Of a stretch of DNA of 64,000 bases, positions 51,429 to 61,128 are shown one piece after another. Where the stretch lies: IMG/VR virus record IMGVR_UViG_3300008110_000020, positions 1 to 64,000 of that record; one strand, 5' to 3'. The notes below the pieces were generated by a model that ran no database searches, was not told the DNA's origin, and saw nothing but the letters and a program-made list of their open reading frames with translations. This DNA comes from a virus. Positions within the stretch are counted from its first letter, which is position 1. Each line of letters begins with the position of its first letter. Both the position numbers and the translations under genes were made by a program.

Positions 51429-52080
51429 GTTTGAGTTAGGTATTCCAACTCACATTTACTTTACTCTTTATAAGTTTGATCTCATTGATAGTATTATCAT
51501 ATCAAGAGTCATAAAAGAGTGTAAAAACTGGAATGAATCCGGTGATGAAAATCTTTTCACCGTTGATGTAGAATCTTTTAAGTCTGCTATTAGAGGTAAT
51601 AAAAGACTGGATCATGAGATCACAAAAGCCGAGGTAGATGGTCTTGCTGCAATGCCTGGTAATAAACCTAATTCGGTTACCTTTCTTTGGTCAATTATAG
51701 AAAGGCTAGAAAATCTAGAGTGGATGACATTTAGTATTTCTTATGATAAAAAATTCTCAAGAGTTGTTAAGATTGAGAATAAGGAAATTATGAGCTTTTA
51801 TTTTAAGATAGAAGAAGGTATTTTTGACTTAACTCAAGTATTCCAAAGAAGCCAACTCGATATTATTAATAAAAAGATTATTGAGTACAAAATAATGCCT
51901 AACAAGTATTTAGAAAGATCTTCATATTTTTATATGAAAGCTTCACTTTTATTTGAAATTTTAGGCCAACTTGAAATTGATGGTACTCTTGGAACATTTG
52001 ATCTTCTTGATCATATTGATCAAAAACTAGAAGAAGATGATCCTACCCTTTTGGTTAAGACAGACTATACTCCTTATTAA
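51409..52080 (+). CDS. Hypothetical protein in replication block
   Basis: 223 residues from ATG 51409 (a second ATG is the next codon). Alternating hydrophobic and charged segments (IPTHIYFTLYKFDLIDSII, FLWSIIERLENLEWMTFSIS) with an acidic tail. Its start overlaps the previous gene by 20 bases, so the pair is probably translated together. No family or motif recognised. Confidence 0.6.
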   Translation: MMLIDNKFELGIPTHIYFTLYKFDLIDSIIISRVIKECKNWNESGDENLFTVDVESFKSAIRGNKRLDHEITKAEVDGLAAMPGNKPNSVTFLWSIIERLENLEWMTFSISYDKKFSRVVKIENKEIMSFYFKIEEGIFDLTQVFQRSQLDIINKKIIEYKIMPNKYLERSSYFYMKASLLFEILGQLEIDGTLGTFDLLDHIDQKLEEDDPTLLVKTDYTPY

Positions 52081-52082
52081 GG

Positions 52083-52092
52083 AATATATAAA
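52083..52092 (+). promoter_or_regulatory. Late-type motif AATATATAAA
   Basis: 13 bases before ATG 52105; it begins 3 bases after the previous stop and marks the return to late genes. Confidence 0.6.
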
Positions 52093-52104
52093 CAAAAAGG
52101 TCTT

Positions 52105-52533
52105 ATGAAAAGTTTTTTAAGGAGATGTTGCGAATCTAAGCGTGAATGCGTAACATATCTTGTGGTACTTTTATGGTTAGCTGTAGGTATTACTGCAACA
52201 TATTTTGAAACCGATTTTACTGCTTTGGCTGCATATTTTGTTTCTTTAACAGGTTTCGTTGCTTCATATATATTTGGTGAAAGCGTTCGTAGAAGTAAAA
52301 ATTCTTCAATATTTTTGCCAGGCCCTAACAGTAGAAGAGAAGTAATGATGTACATTACAATTGGATTATGGCTAGCCGTAGGTTTATGGGTAATCGTAAA
52401 TGGTTCAGATCTTATTGGAGTAAGCGCATATTTTGCAGCATTAACACCGTTTGTAGGTTCATATATTTTAGGTGAAACTTTCAAAAAGGAAGTGGTTGAA
52501 GTTGAAGAAATAGAACAACAAATAAATTCTTAA
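52105..52533 (+). CDS. Four-helix membrane protein with internal duplication, holin candidate
   Basis: 142 residues. Two related halves, each with two hydrophobic helices: LLWLAVGITATYFETDF then LAAYFVSLTGFVASYIFGES (about 20-62), and IGLWLAVGLWVIVNGSDL then VSAYFAALTPFVGSYILGET (about 84-127). A basic linker (RRSKNSS) and a charged C-terminus fit inner-membrane topology. Small size, several helices and late expression fit a holin, but no lysozyme is adjacent and a transporter-like or superinfection-exclusion role is possible. Confidence 0.6.
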   Translation: MKSFLRRCCESKRECVTYLVVLLWLAVGITATYFETDFTALAAYFVSLTGFVASYIFGESVRRSKNSSIFLPGPNSRREVMMYITIGLWLAVGLWVIVNGSDLIGVSAYFAALTPFVGSYILGETFKKEVVEVEEIEQQINS

Positions 52534-52536
52534 TAC

Positions 52537-54495
52537 ATGGCCGTTATAGGAACAACAACAAATGAAAATGGCGATGCTATTTTAATAAGTCTTCAAGAGC
52601 CTTACAAGAATGTTGTTGAGGTATTAAGTTATAGTGATCAAACCGAAGGTGAATCTACATCAGTTTATTTTAGTAAATCTTTTAGATGGGGTATTGATGG
52701 AGTTACCTATTCTGATTGGATCTCATTAACTAATGCGAATCTAGACGGTTTGTTACTCAATCCGATTAATCCATTTTGGGTGCAGTATAAGTATGAACAG
52801 GTGGGCGATGGCACACTAGAATTTAAGTCTATATCACTCGAAATAGTTACAGATGGTGGAATGATTTGTAAAATTCCACAAATTAATTGTTGTGATAGCG
52901 GTTCATTATCAGGTGCGCAAAACCTTGTTATTGATTGCTGTGGTTCATCCTGGAACCCGTATGATTTGTCCAGGGCATCACAGATGTATAACCAACTTTC
53001 TGCTGTTGCATCAAATTTATTTGGTTTTTGTGTTAAGTACTTTAAGACTGCTGCAGATCAAAGAAGTAAAGATGTTATCCTAAAAGAATATTCTTTATTT
53101 AATGTTATCTCAACTGCAGAAGTTAAGATAATGTTTCCTGATAACCAATTACCAACAAGGGACATTCAGTATAATCCTCTTATGATGGATTTTCCTGTAC
53201 AGTTTGAGGTGCATATTGTTAAATCAGCATTTGAACAAGTATTTGGTGTTGGTGCAAGACCACAGATGAGAGACTATTTGTATTTTGAACAATATATGAA
53301 CAGAATGTATGAAGTTGATGCTGTTACTGAAGCGGATGACTTTTTATATACCGGATCATATTGGAGAGTAAGTCTTGTACCTTATCAACAAAGAACGGCT
53401 GTTCTCTATCCTAATAAAAACATTGAAGCTGAAAAGAATGCATTGGTAAGTGACCTTGAATCTAAGTTTGGTGAAGAGGCTAATAAAGAATACGATGATG
53501 TAAGAAAGCCTAATCAATATAACACTATAGGTACTTTATCAAATGATTATGTTAGAAGAATACTTGATAAGAGACTTTTAATTAAAGAGGAGAATGTTTA
53601 TAATAACTGGACTATTATTTCCAAATATCACTATCAGTTGTCCTCAATGGAAACAGGCATAGAAGGTGTTGAGTACAGATATAATAAAGGATGGAAAGAA
53701 ACCGATGATAGAGCATTTACTTTTTGGGTAAGACCAAAATACACAAATCCTATTGGGATAAATGTGGCAATCACAGGCATAACTAATAGCGGAGGAAAGG
53801 TAAAACTTAATACTTCAGGTTTACCTACCCTGTCACAAACCCTCTCTGTTGGAAATTGGGTTAAGGTTGCTGGTACCGCATCATATAACGGTATTCATAA
53901 AATAACCGCAATAGGATCTACTAGTATTAATATTGATGTAGACTATATTGATAATACATTCCAAGGTACTCCTAGATTTAACAGAGAGGCAAGTAATACC
54001 TTTATGGTTTATGAAACGTCTCTTTTACCACCTGCTCAACTTGTAGAATTCACATACACACCAAATTGGTTTATAGTAAAGTTGGATGGTAACTATTTTA
54101 AGTATAATTTACAATCACAAGGTCTATCTCTTATTGAGAATAATTGGTATGCATTCGTAATTAATCTTAATTCTATTGCAAAACAATTAAGCCTGTTTGG
54201 ATATGAAACTCTTGATAAAACAGGTGCAATTAATCCAAAAAATAGCGCTCAATTAACAAAGATATTTTCTGAGACCAAATTGTATACACCGATTGAAATA
54301 CCAGATTTTAATTCATGGAAACTATTAGGGTGTAAAACAGACCTAACTAACCTTCGTATTTGGAGTAAACCTATTGAAGAAGAATTACAGGAATTGATAT
54401 TATCACAATATGTAGTAAAAGATACTCATTTAACTTTACTACTGGATAATGCTGCACCACAACTATTACTACAGAAAGAAACCAATCCTAGATAA
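52537..54495 (+). CDS. Large virion protein with lectin-like C-terminal region
   Basis: 652 residues, 3 bases after the membrane protein stop. N-terminal beta region (about 1-120), then CKIPQINCCDSGSLSG and DCCGSSWNP with several Cys near 110-140, a helical middle, and from about 380 a beta-rich region with FTFWVRPKYTNP, WFIVKLDGNYFKYNL and NLRIWSKPIEEELQ, typical of LamG/concanavalin-like domains. Located before the terminase genes under late control, it is probably a neck, whisker or tail protein. No T4 homologue recognised. Confidence 0.7.
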   Translation: MAVIGTTTNENGDAILISLQEPYKNVVEVLSYSDQTEGESTSVYFSKSFRWGIDGVTYSDWISLTNANLDGLLLNPINPFWVQYKYEQVGDGTLEFKSISLEIVTDGGMICKIPQINCCDSGSLSGAQNLVIDCCGSSWNPYDLSRASQMYNQLSAVASNLFGFCVKYFKTAADQRSKDVILKEYSLFNVISTAEVKIMFPDNQLPTRDIQYNPLMMDFPVQFEVHIVKSAFEQVFGVGARPQMRDYLYFEQYMNRMYEVDAVTEADDFLYTGSYWRVSLVPYQQRTAVLYPNKNIEAEKNALVSDLESKFGEEANKEYDDVRKPNQYNTIGTLSNDYVRRILDKRLLIKEENVYNNWTIISKYHYQLSSMETGIEGVEYRYNKGWKETDDRAFTFWVRPKYTNPIGINVAITGITNSGGKVKLNTSGLPTLSQTLSVGNWVKVAGTASYNGIHKITAIGSTSINIDVDYIDNTFQGTPRFNREASNTFMVYETSLLPPAQLVEFTYTPNWFIVKLDGNYFKYNLQSQGLSLIENNWYAFVINLNSIAKQLSLFGYETLDKTGAINPKNSAQLTKIFSETKLYTPIEIPDFNSWKLLGCKTDLTNLRIWSKPIEEELQELILSQYVVKDTHLTLLLDNAAPQLLLQKETNPR

Positions 54496-54500
54496 GCTAG

Positions 54501-54510
54501 AATATATAAT
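54501..54510 (+). promoter_or_regulatory. Late-type motif AATATATAAT
   Basis: 16 bases before ATG 54526. Confidence 0.5.
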
Positions 54511-54525
54511 CTAAATTAAGGATTA

Positions 54526-55143
54526 ATGAAAGAAGATTCTAAACATAAATTTAGAGATAGCCTTGGAGACTTATTAAATGATTTACCTGATGAGGTACCT
54601 GGTTTAGAAGATACCCCACAATTACCAAAGGTTAGAGCAGAAGGAACACAAGCTGTTGCATTACAAACCGCAAAGAATAAGGCCCAGCGGGTTATGAATA
54701 ATCTTCTTAAGTTCTATTTAAGTGAAGAGATTATTGAGGAGCATGAATACATTAAGGTTAAAGCAGAGCTAGATGAATATGCATTAGGTATGCTTATTCG
54801 CCAAATGCAAAATAGTGAAACTGCAATTTCAACATTAATGGATACTATTAATGAAGGTGACGTTTCGCCTAGAATGTTTGAAGTACTTAGCGACCTACAG
54901 AGAACACTTTTAGATATCATTAAAAGTCAAACCATGTATATGGTTGCAATTGAAGAGAATGCTAAAAAGCTTTCCAGGGATATTGATGTTTATCATGGGG
55001 GTGCTAATACTGATACTGCTCAAAAGAAATCCGGTAACACTGGTGTTAAGGCAAGAGGAACTAAGGATCTTATGAGAGCCTTACAAGATAGTATTAACGA
55101 AGAAGATATACAAGATGTCGATGCAGATCAAACTGAAGAATAA
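54526..55143 (+). CDS. Probable terminase small subunit, gp16-like
   Basis: 205 residues, acidic N-terminus, then long helices (AKNKAQRVMNNLLKFYLSEEI, YALGMLIRQMQNSETAISTLM, LSDLQRTLLDIIKSQTMYM) and a flexible acidic tail. T4 gp16 is also a helical coiled-coil protein encoded just before gp17, and the large terminase lies 230 bases on, with a GroES-like gene between. It should recognise or regulate DNA for packaging. Assignment is from position and architecture. Confidence 0.6.
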   Translation: MKEDSKHKFRDSLGDLLNDLPDEVPGLEDTPQLPKVRAEGTQAVALQTAKNKAQRVMNNLLKFYLSEEIIEEHEYIKVKAELDEYALGMLIRQMQNSETAISTLMDTINEGDVSPRMFEVLSDLQRTLLDIIKSQTMYMVAIEENAKKLSRDIDVYHGGANTDTAQKKSGNTGVKARGTKDLMRALQDSINEEDIQDVDADQTEE

Positions 55144-55387
55144 CTATGTTCTTACAAAAGAGATCATAGAAGAAAAAGTAACCGAAGGTGGAATTATACT
55201 TCCAACCGAAAAGTATAATCGTAAATGTATTGTAATTAAGTCCTCATCCGAAGATGTTAGAGATGGGCATACAATCATAAAAACAATTGGTAAGGGTACG
55301 ATTTTTAATATAGACGGAGAAGAATACGAAGCTCTACATGAAAATCATATCTTAGCTATAATAGAAGAAGATGGCACAGAAACCTAG
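55115..55387 (+). CDS. GroES-like co-chaperonin (gp31 analogue)
   Basis: 90 residues. The order LKNNYVLTKEIIEEKVTEGGIILP, KCIVIKSSS, GKGTIFNIDGEEYEALHENHILAII follows the Cpn10 fold; GGIILP corresponds to the mobile-loop hydrophobic tripeptide that docks to GroEL, and IDGEEYEAL is highly GroES-like. It probably replaces host GroES for folding capsid protein, as T4 gp31 does. The gene is nested between the terminase subunits, overlapping gp16 by 29 bases (ATG 55121 would reduce this) and gp17 by 17. Confidence 0.75.
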   Translation: MSMQIKLKNNYVLTKEIIEEKVTEGGIILPTEKYNRKCIVIKSSSEDVRDGHTIIKTIGKGTIFNIDGEEYEALHENHILAIIEEDGTET

Positions 55388-57188
55388 AGCAGAAAGCGCA
55401 GGATTTGAGTTTAAGATTGGCGCTGCAGAAGAATCCTTTTCATGGACATCAGAAAAGGTTGAACAACTTATGCTTGCATTAGAGGAAGGGTATAAACCTA
55501 AAGCAACTCCTTTCTATGAAGGTAATTCTAATCTTAGGAAGGGAAACATAGTTTTTAATTATACACCGCATGAGATTAGAGAAATAAAGAAATGCGCAAC
55601 TGATATTGTTTATTTTGCAAATACTTATTGTACCGTAATGACCGATCATGGTCTTCAGACAATTAAGTTAAGAGGATATCAGGAAGAGATGTTAAGACAA
55701 TTTCAAAAGGAAAGATTTAATTGTTGTTTAGCATCTCGTCAGATTGGTAAAACAATTTGCTCATCAATTTTTATTGCATGGTACTCTTTATTTAATTTTG
55801 ATAAGAATTCTCTTGTACTTTCAAACAAAGGGGCTACCACTCGTGAAATTATTGATAAAGGAAAAACGATTCTTGAACACTTACCGTTTTTCTTAAAGCC
55901 TGGTGTTATTAAATGGGATGTATTTAATTCCAAGTTTGATAATGGCTGTCGTATTATTGGTCAAACCACTACAAAGAAAGCCGCAATTGGTTTTACAATT
56001 CACTTACTGTTTATGGATGAGTTCGCTCACATCCCACAGAACTTCGTGGAAACATTTTATGAAAACGTTTATCCTACTGTATCTGCTTCTTCAAATTCAA
56101 AGGTAATTATTACAAGTACACCGAACGGATTTAATAAGTTTTATGATATTTACTCATCTGCAGAAAAAGGATTAAATGAATATTCACCGTTTAGGGTTGA
56201 CTGGTGGGATGTTCCTGGTAGAGACGAGGCATGGATGAGGCAAGAAGTTGCTAACCTTGGTTCAGAGGAGGCTTTTAATAGACAATACGGAAATCAGTTT
56301 ATAGCAAGTTCTTCTCTCTTATTAGGCGCAGATAGTCTTAAAAAGCTTCAACAAAACCAAAAAGAATTTATTCATAAAGAGATTCCTGAATTTGAGGATG
56401 AGAACATTGAGTATGCAGGCTTATTATGGGATCCTGATTTTAATCTTGATGAAATTGAAGAAGATACAAATTATTGGGTCTTTTCAATTGATATTGCAGA
56501 AGGAAATGGTGGTGACTATTCAATTATAAATATCTTTAAGATTGAAATCATGGATGAGCAGGACTGGAAAAAGATAACCTCGCCTGGGTCGTTTGTAGAC
56601 TTTTTTAGACTTAGACAAATAGGAAGATTTAGAAGTAATGAACATACTATAGAAGAATTTGCAAAAGCTGTTTATATTTTATCATTTGATATGTTTCATT
56701 CAGAAAACGTAAAACTAATAATCGAGTGGAATATGTTTGGCGGTGAATTAATTAAGAGACTGGAAACTGTCTTTCCACAGAGAAATGAATTTGATGAAGA
56801 AATGGTTGTTAAGTTTAAACATCGTATTGATGCAAGAACTAAAAACTTTGGTCTTAAAATCAAAAAAGATAATAAACCTATCTTTTGTCAAAACTTTAAG
56901 AAATATATAACCCAGAATAGAATTGTAATTAAAGATAAGAAAACTGTGTATGAAGCCTCTACGTTTGGAAAGATGCCTAATGGAACATATGCAGGACAAT
57001 TAGGTCATGACGATCTTATAATGACCAGCATAAATAGTTCAGAATTTTTCTTTACTTTAGACTTTTCCGACTTTGTTGAAGAGATTTATGATACCGTAGA
57101 AGAATCTCTACAAACTAAGATTGATGAGATCTTAGAAAAGGATTCTAAGGGAGGAAATCTCAATTACGATATTTATGATCTTGTGTAG
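55371..57188 (+). CDS. gp17: Terminase large subunit, gp17-like
   Basis: 605 residues, as in T4. ATPase: SRQIGKT (122-128, Walker A variant), LLFMDEFAH (212-220, Walker B) and STPNG (coupling motif). Nuclease: FSIDIAEGNGGDYS (about 371-384), IIEWNMFGGE and GHDDLIMT near the C-terminus give the acidic RNase H-fold site. It cuts concatemers and pumps DNA through the portal. It overlaps the GroES-like gene by 17 bases. Confidence 0.94.
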   Translation: MAQKPRAESAGFEFKIGAAEESFSWTSEKVEQLMLALEEGYKPKATPFYEGNSNLRKGNIVFNYTPHEIREIKKCATDIVYFANTYCTVMTDHGLQTIKLRGYQEEMLRQFQKERFNCCLASRQIGKTICSSIFIAWYSLFNFDKNSLVLSNKGATTREIIDKGKTILEHLPFFLKPGVIKWDVFNSKFDNGCRIIGQTTTKKAAIGFTIHLLFMDEFAHIPQNFVETFYENVYPTVSASSNSKVIITSTPNGFNKFYDIYSSAEKGLNEYSPFRVDWWDVPGRDEAWMRQEVANLGSEEAFNRQYGNQFIASSSLLLGADSLKKLQQNQKEFIHKEIPEFEDENIEYAGLLWDPDFNLDEIEEDTNYWVFSIDIAEGNGGDYSIINIFKIEIMDEQDWKKITSPGSFVDFFRLRQIGRFRSNEHTIEEFAKAVYILSFDMFHSENVKLIIEWNMFGGELIKRLETVFPQRNEFDEEMVVKFKHRIDARTKNFGLKIKKDNKPIFCQNFKKYITQNRIVIKDKKTVYEASTFGKMPNGTYAGQLGHDDLIMTSINSSEFFFTLDFSDFVEEIYDTVEESLQTKIDEILEKDSKGGNLNYDIYDLV

Positions 57189-57206
57189 AAAAGTGGCTAT
57201 GCCGTG

Positions 57207-57217
57207 GATATATAAAA
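57207..57217 (+). promoter_or_regulatory. Late-type motif GATATATAAAA
   Basis: One-base variant of AATATATAAA, 28 bases before the sheath ATG. Confidence 0.5.
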
Positions 57218-57244
57218 AAAGCAATAAAAAAAATATAATACAAG

Positions 57245-60200
57245 ATGGCACTAGATCCAAGAATCGCTTCTCTTAAAGCCGCAGGTACATACCGCTTCGA
57301 ATTTGATAAGAGTCAAGTTGTTAGCATTCCTGCAAACCAAACAAGATTAATTGTTGGTTTTTCTAAGAAAGGTCCTTTTAATACCCCAGTTTTTGTACCG
57401 GATACTGCATTTTTTAAGCAAGTATTTGGAGATATTGACAGAAACCTCGAAAGAAAGGATTCATACTTTCATAGAAGCTGCTTAGCTGCATTAGAAAGAG
57501 GACCAATTTTAGCCCTTAACCTTTTAGCATTAGACTCAAACGACGATGTAGACTACATTAAGTTAGGTACTGCTGCTACACCGGAAGCTCAAAATAATGC
57601 AGGTGCTTCTGGAGAATATCAAAAATTTTACAACAGGGATAAATTCTTTTTCCCTGATAGTGATGCATTCCTAGATAACGTTGGAGCAAACAGAAATGTA
57701 TTAAGCTCTCTAACTACTAATGATCTTTTAGATTTTGTTAACTTAGGTCAAAATCCAATATCAATAATTGTTAGAAAAGCTGCAAACGATAATGTTGCAA
57801 GCTTTAATGTTACTGTTGAAGAATGGTACGGAACTGCAAATGTTCCTGGTTTCTTAGATAAAGACAGTTTAATCTCTGACTTTATGGTAGATGTATTTGT
57901 CATTGAAGGTAACTTTGGTGGAAACTTCGGTTCTGCTACACCTTATGACAGATTTACTGCCGATCCTACATTCCAACAATATTTTAATCCAACTAAAGGT
58001 ATTGAGAGAAAGAAATTTGCATCTGACACAACCGATACTAAATTACAAGAATTCTTTAATGAATCAGAAGTAAACCTAATTGCAACTTACACTGCATGTT
58101 TAATTCCTGATTTTGTAGATTTACTTGGTAATAACTTATTCATTGAGAAATTAATCAATGCTGATACTGCTACAACCGGATTATTCTGCGCTGTGAATGA
58201 AGATCTCTTCAGTGGAGATTTTCTAATCGATGGTGTAAAAGGTGGTATTGACCTAATTGGACATAACATCGAATATACTCAGGCTACTGGTATTCAGGAT
58301 GATGTTAATTTCCTTTCATATAGCGAAGCAATTGTGGCTGACCTTCCTTATGCAAGAGCTGCACAAGGTGTAAACCTAGCAACTATTGCAACAGGTGACA
58401 TAGTATCTGTTAATACTTTAACAGGAGGAAATATTCAGATCTCAGTAATTGGATCTGCGGGTAATCCTTTATATGATGCATTCGCAAGTATGTCTGCTAA
58501 CTCTCCTACAACAGTAGGTTCTTACATTAAAGGTGCAATTAGCAATAAGTATGTTCCTGTACTTTCTGTGAATGTTACCAATACCGTTGTTACTGTTGTT
58601 TTATCAGGAGTAGGTGGAATTGTATCTGGTGATTTTCCAACATCATTAGGAACTACATATACTTATGTAAATGAAGAAGACTTAGGTTTTACCGTTCATG
58701 AATTTGAAACTTCAAATACTAATGCTAATATCATTGGTTCTTACGGAAGTGCTCTTTACAGTTCATTCTCTAACGGAACTCTTACTGATGGTGATGAAGC
58801 AGTATGGGAAATCTCTGGTAATGAATATACATCTTACCTAGTATTTAATGCTACTAGTTACGGATTTATTCATACTGGTGTACCTGCTACTGTAAGTACT
58901 AAGTTTGCAATCTCTGACCCTGCATATTACATACCAGGTGTTAGAATAACTCCTTATCAACAAGATACTTTTGTAAACGTTACTCCAAGATCTCAGTTTA
59001 ATATGGATAGCGGTACAGGATACTTCTTAAATTCAAACGGAGGCTCTGTTGGATTAAACACGTTAGATATCCAAACACTTAAAGGATCTCTTAATCGTTC
59101 AATCGATATTATATCAGATTCTTCAACTGAACCACTTCTTAAACCTAACCAGGTACTTATTGCATCAACTAACCCTGATGCTTCTACTGTGGTTGTAGGA
59201 AATTATCTTTTACATTTTGAAGGTAATGTTTCAGTACCTCACTCTAGATTAACTAGAATTAATCAAGTTCAAGGTGGTAAAACGAATAATGAATTCCCTA
59301 CTATCCCAGTAGGAACTACTGCATTACTTGTGACATGTCAATCTGAAATTAACGTTACTACTGTAAATTCTATTAAGAAGGTTGAACTTTATTACCCAAT
59401 TGATACTTGGGTTGATTACCTAAACATCTTTACTCTTGACGGATTTGTATTGGATGTTAATAAACACGTACCTAACGGAACCAATGATCGTCAGAATGCT
59501 ATTCTTAATGGAACATTAAGTGGAACAAATTTATTTAAAGCATTAACTGATAGAGAAACTATTAACTTCCGTTACTTAATTGATACTTTTGGAAACGGTA
59601 TTGAAAGTGGATCTAAGTCAATCTATACTAACTTATGTCAAACTAGAAAGAATGCATTTGCAATTATTAATGCACCTTCTGCAAAAGACTTTAAGGCTAA
59701 CGTAGACCCTTCATTCGTGGATGCAACTGGAGCCTTATCATCTAGATTTATTTCTACAGGTGGTGATCTTTCTAAGAACCCAACAGTTAGATACTCATTG
59801 CCTGCATCTACTCAAGGTGGAAGCTGGGGTGGATTCTATTATCCTTTTATTACTGTAAGGGATTTAGGAAAGAACATTAACGTTCCTCCTGCTGCTTATG
59901 TATCAAATAACTTTATTGCAAAGTATGAAAATGCATTACCTTGGTCTTTGGTTGCAGGTGTTCGTAGAGGTGTTGTAGGTGGAACTGGTGTGGTAGGATT
60001 AGAAATTAATCTTGACCTATCAGATAGAGAATACTTAGAACCATTTGGATTGAATCCAATCATTTTCCAAAGTGGAACTGGTCCAACTATCTTTGCAAAT
60101 AAAACTGCTCAACAAACTCCTAAATCTGCATTAAGTTCAATTAATGTGAGAGAGGTTGTTATTTACATCCAGGATGGTATTGAGGCAATTCTTAAGAATT

Positions 60201-60460
60201 ACTTATTTGAGTTCAATACTGCTCAAACAAGATTGGAAATTAAAACTCTTGCTGATAACTTCTTATCAACGGTCCAAAACGATGATGGTGTATATGACTT
60301 CAGAAACGTAATGGATGAAACTAATAATACGCCGGAAGTTATTGATCAAAATGTTGGTATCCTAGATACTTATATTGAACCAGTAAGAGGAATGGAAATT
60401 TTGGTTCAAAGAACCACTATTTTAAGAACTGGAGCAATTAGTTCAGGAAACTTCCAATAA
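57245..60460 (+). CDS. gp18: Tail sheath protein, gp18-like, oversized
   Basis: 1071 residues against 659 in T4. N-terminal FDKSQVVSIPANQTRLIVGFSKKGPFNTPVFV and the C-terminal block REVVIYIQDGIEAILKNYLFE, FNTAQTRLEIKTLADNFLSTVQNDDGV, and PVRGMEILVQRTTILRTG are core sheath elements that make the contractile inter-subunit mesh. The extra about 400 residues lie in the middle (roughly 250-650) as beta-rich, Ser/Thr/Asn-rich sequence, probably surface domains on the outside of the sheath. Strongly expressed late gene with its own motif. Confidence 0.92.
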   Translation: MALDPRIASLKAAGTYRFEFDKSQVVSIPANQTRLIVGFSKKGPFNTPVFVPDTAFFKQVFGDIDRNLERKDSYFHRSCLAALERGPILALNLLALDSNDDVDYIKLGTAATPEAQNNAGASGEYQKFYNRDKFFFPDSDAFLDNVGANRNVLSSLTTNDLLDFVNLGQNPISIIVRKAANDNVASFNVTVEEWYGTANVPGFLDKDSLISDFMVDVFVIEGNFGGNFGSATPYDRFTADPTFQQYFNPTKGIERKKFASDTTDTKLQEFFNESEVNLIATYTACLIPDFVDLLGNNLFIEKLINADTATTGLFCAVNEDLFSGDFLIDGVKGGIDLIGHNIEYTQATGIQDDVNFLSYSEAIVADLPYARAAQGVNLATIATGDIVSVNTLTGGNIQISVIGSAGNPLYDAFASMSANSPTTVGSYIKGAISNKYVPVLSVNVTNTVVTVVLSGVGGIVSGDFPTSLGTTYTYVNEEDLGFTVHEFETSNTNANIIGSYGSALYSSFSNGTLTDGDEAVWEISGNEYTSYLVFNATSYGFIHTGVPATVSTKFAISDPAYYIPGVRITPYQQDTFVNVTPRSQFNMDSGTGYFLNSNGGSVGLNTLDIQTLKGSLNRSIDIISDSSTEPLLKPNQVLIASTNPDASTVVVGNYLLHFEGNVSVPHSRLTRINQVQGGKTNNEFPTIPVGTTALLVTCQSEINVTTVNSIKKVELYYPIDTWVDYLNIFTLDGFVLDVNKHVPNGTNDRQNAILNGTLSGTNLFKALTDRETINFRYLIDTFGNGIESGSKSIYTNLCQTRKNAFAIINAPSAKDFKANVDPSFVDATGALSSRFISTGGDLSKNPTVRYSLPASTQGGSWGGFYYPFITVRDLGKNINVPPAAYVSNNFIAKYENALPWSLVAGVRRGVVGGTGVVGLEINLDLSDREYLEPFGLNPIIFQSGTGPTIFANKTAQQTPKSALSSINVREVVIYIQDGIEAILKNYLFEFNTAQTRLEIKTLADNFLSTVQNDDGVYDFRNVMDETNNTPEVIDQNVGILDTYIEPVRGMEILVQRTTILRTGAISSGNFQ

Positions 60461-60500
60461 AAGAAATAAAGAAAGAATAAATAAAAAAATAAGTTAAACT

Positions 60501-61064
60501 ATGCCATTACCACATTACACTCAATCAAGGGCAAGTAATAACAGATACGAACCTATTCAGCCTAACCTATTTGAGGTAACACTCTTTACCCCAAATGGTG
60601 ATGATACTGGTTTGATCCTTGAACATGTTATATCTGTTGGAGGTTTAAATGCATTAAATCCTTCAGTAGATGCAATTGGTCAAAAATATAAATTTGCAGA
60701 TCGTTCTTTTGCAGGTATGCCTGGTCAGACTTTCGTAGATCTTACTATCGCGTTTACACTGAATCTAAATGATGCAAATGAAAACTACATTTACAATACC
60801 ATGAGAAACTGGTATAAATTAATCTACGATCCATTGACTGGTGAAATGGGATTAAAGAAAGACTATGTAGGAAGCATGATCATTGTTCAATATAACCGTG
60901 CAGGGGATATCTTCAGAAAGATTACTTGTAAGGACATCTTCCCAACTGGTGCACCTGATTTTATTGATGCACTTGATTATGGAACAGCCGATGCTGCCCA
61001 GTTATCAATGACTTATCGTTGTGACCATTGGGTTGAAGAAAACGTTGGAGCTCCAAATAACTAA
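60501..61064 (+). CDS. gp19: Tail tube protein, gp19-like
   Basis: 187 residues against 163 in T4. RYEPIQPNLFEVTLFTP (16-32), FADRSFAGMPGQTFVDLTIAFTLNLND, then MRNWYKLIYDPLTGEMG and TCKDIFPTGAPDFIDALDYG follow the T4 tube protein family. It stacks in hexameric rings inside the sheath. It follows gp18 by 40 A-rich bases and is closed by a strong terminator. Confidence 0.92.
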   Translation: MPLPHYTQSRASNNRYEPIQPNLFEVTLFTPNGDDTGLILEHVISVGGLNALNPSVDAIGQKYKFADRSFAGMPGQTFVDLTIAFTLNLNDANENYIYNTMRNWYKLIYDPLTGEMGLKKDYVGSMIIVQYNRAGDIFRKITCKDIFPTGAPDFIDALDYGTADAAQLSMTYRCDHWVEENVGAPNN

Positions 61065-61080
61065 ATCTAAACATTTAACA

Positions 61081-61107
61081 AAAACTGGCCTTAGGGCCAG
61101 TTTTTTT
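61081..61107 (+). terminator. Rho-independent terminator after gp19
   Basis: AAACTGGCC / GGCCAGTTT with loop TTAG and a T7 run. Confidence 0.9.
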
Positions 61108-61118
61108 GTCTTATCTCT

Positions 61119-61128
61119 AATATATAAT
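61119..61128 (+). promoter_or_regulatory. Late-type motif AATATATAAT
   Basis: 24 bases before ATG 61152, just after a terminator. Confidence 0.5.
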
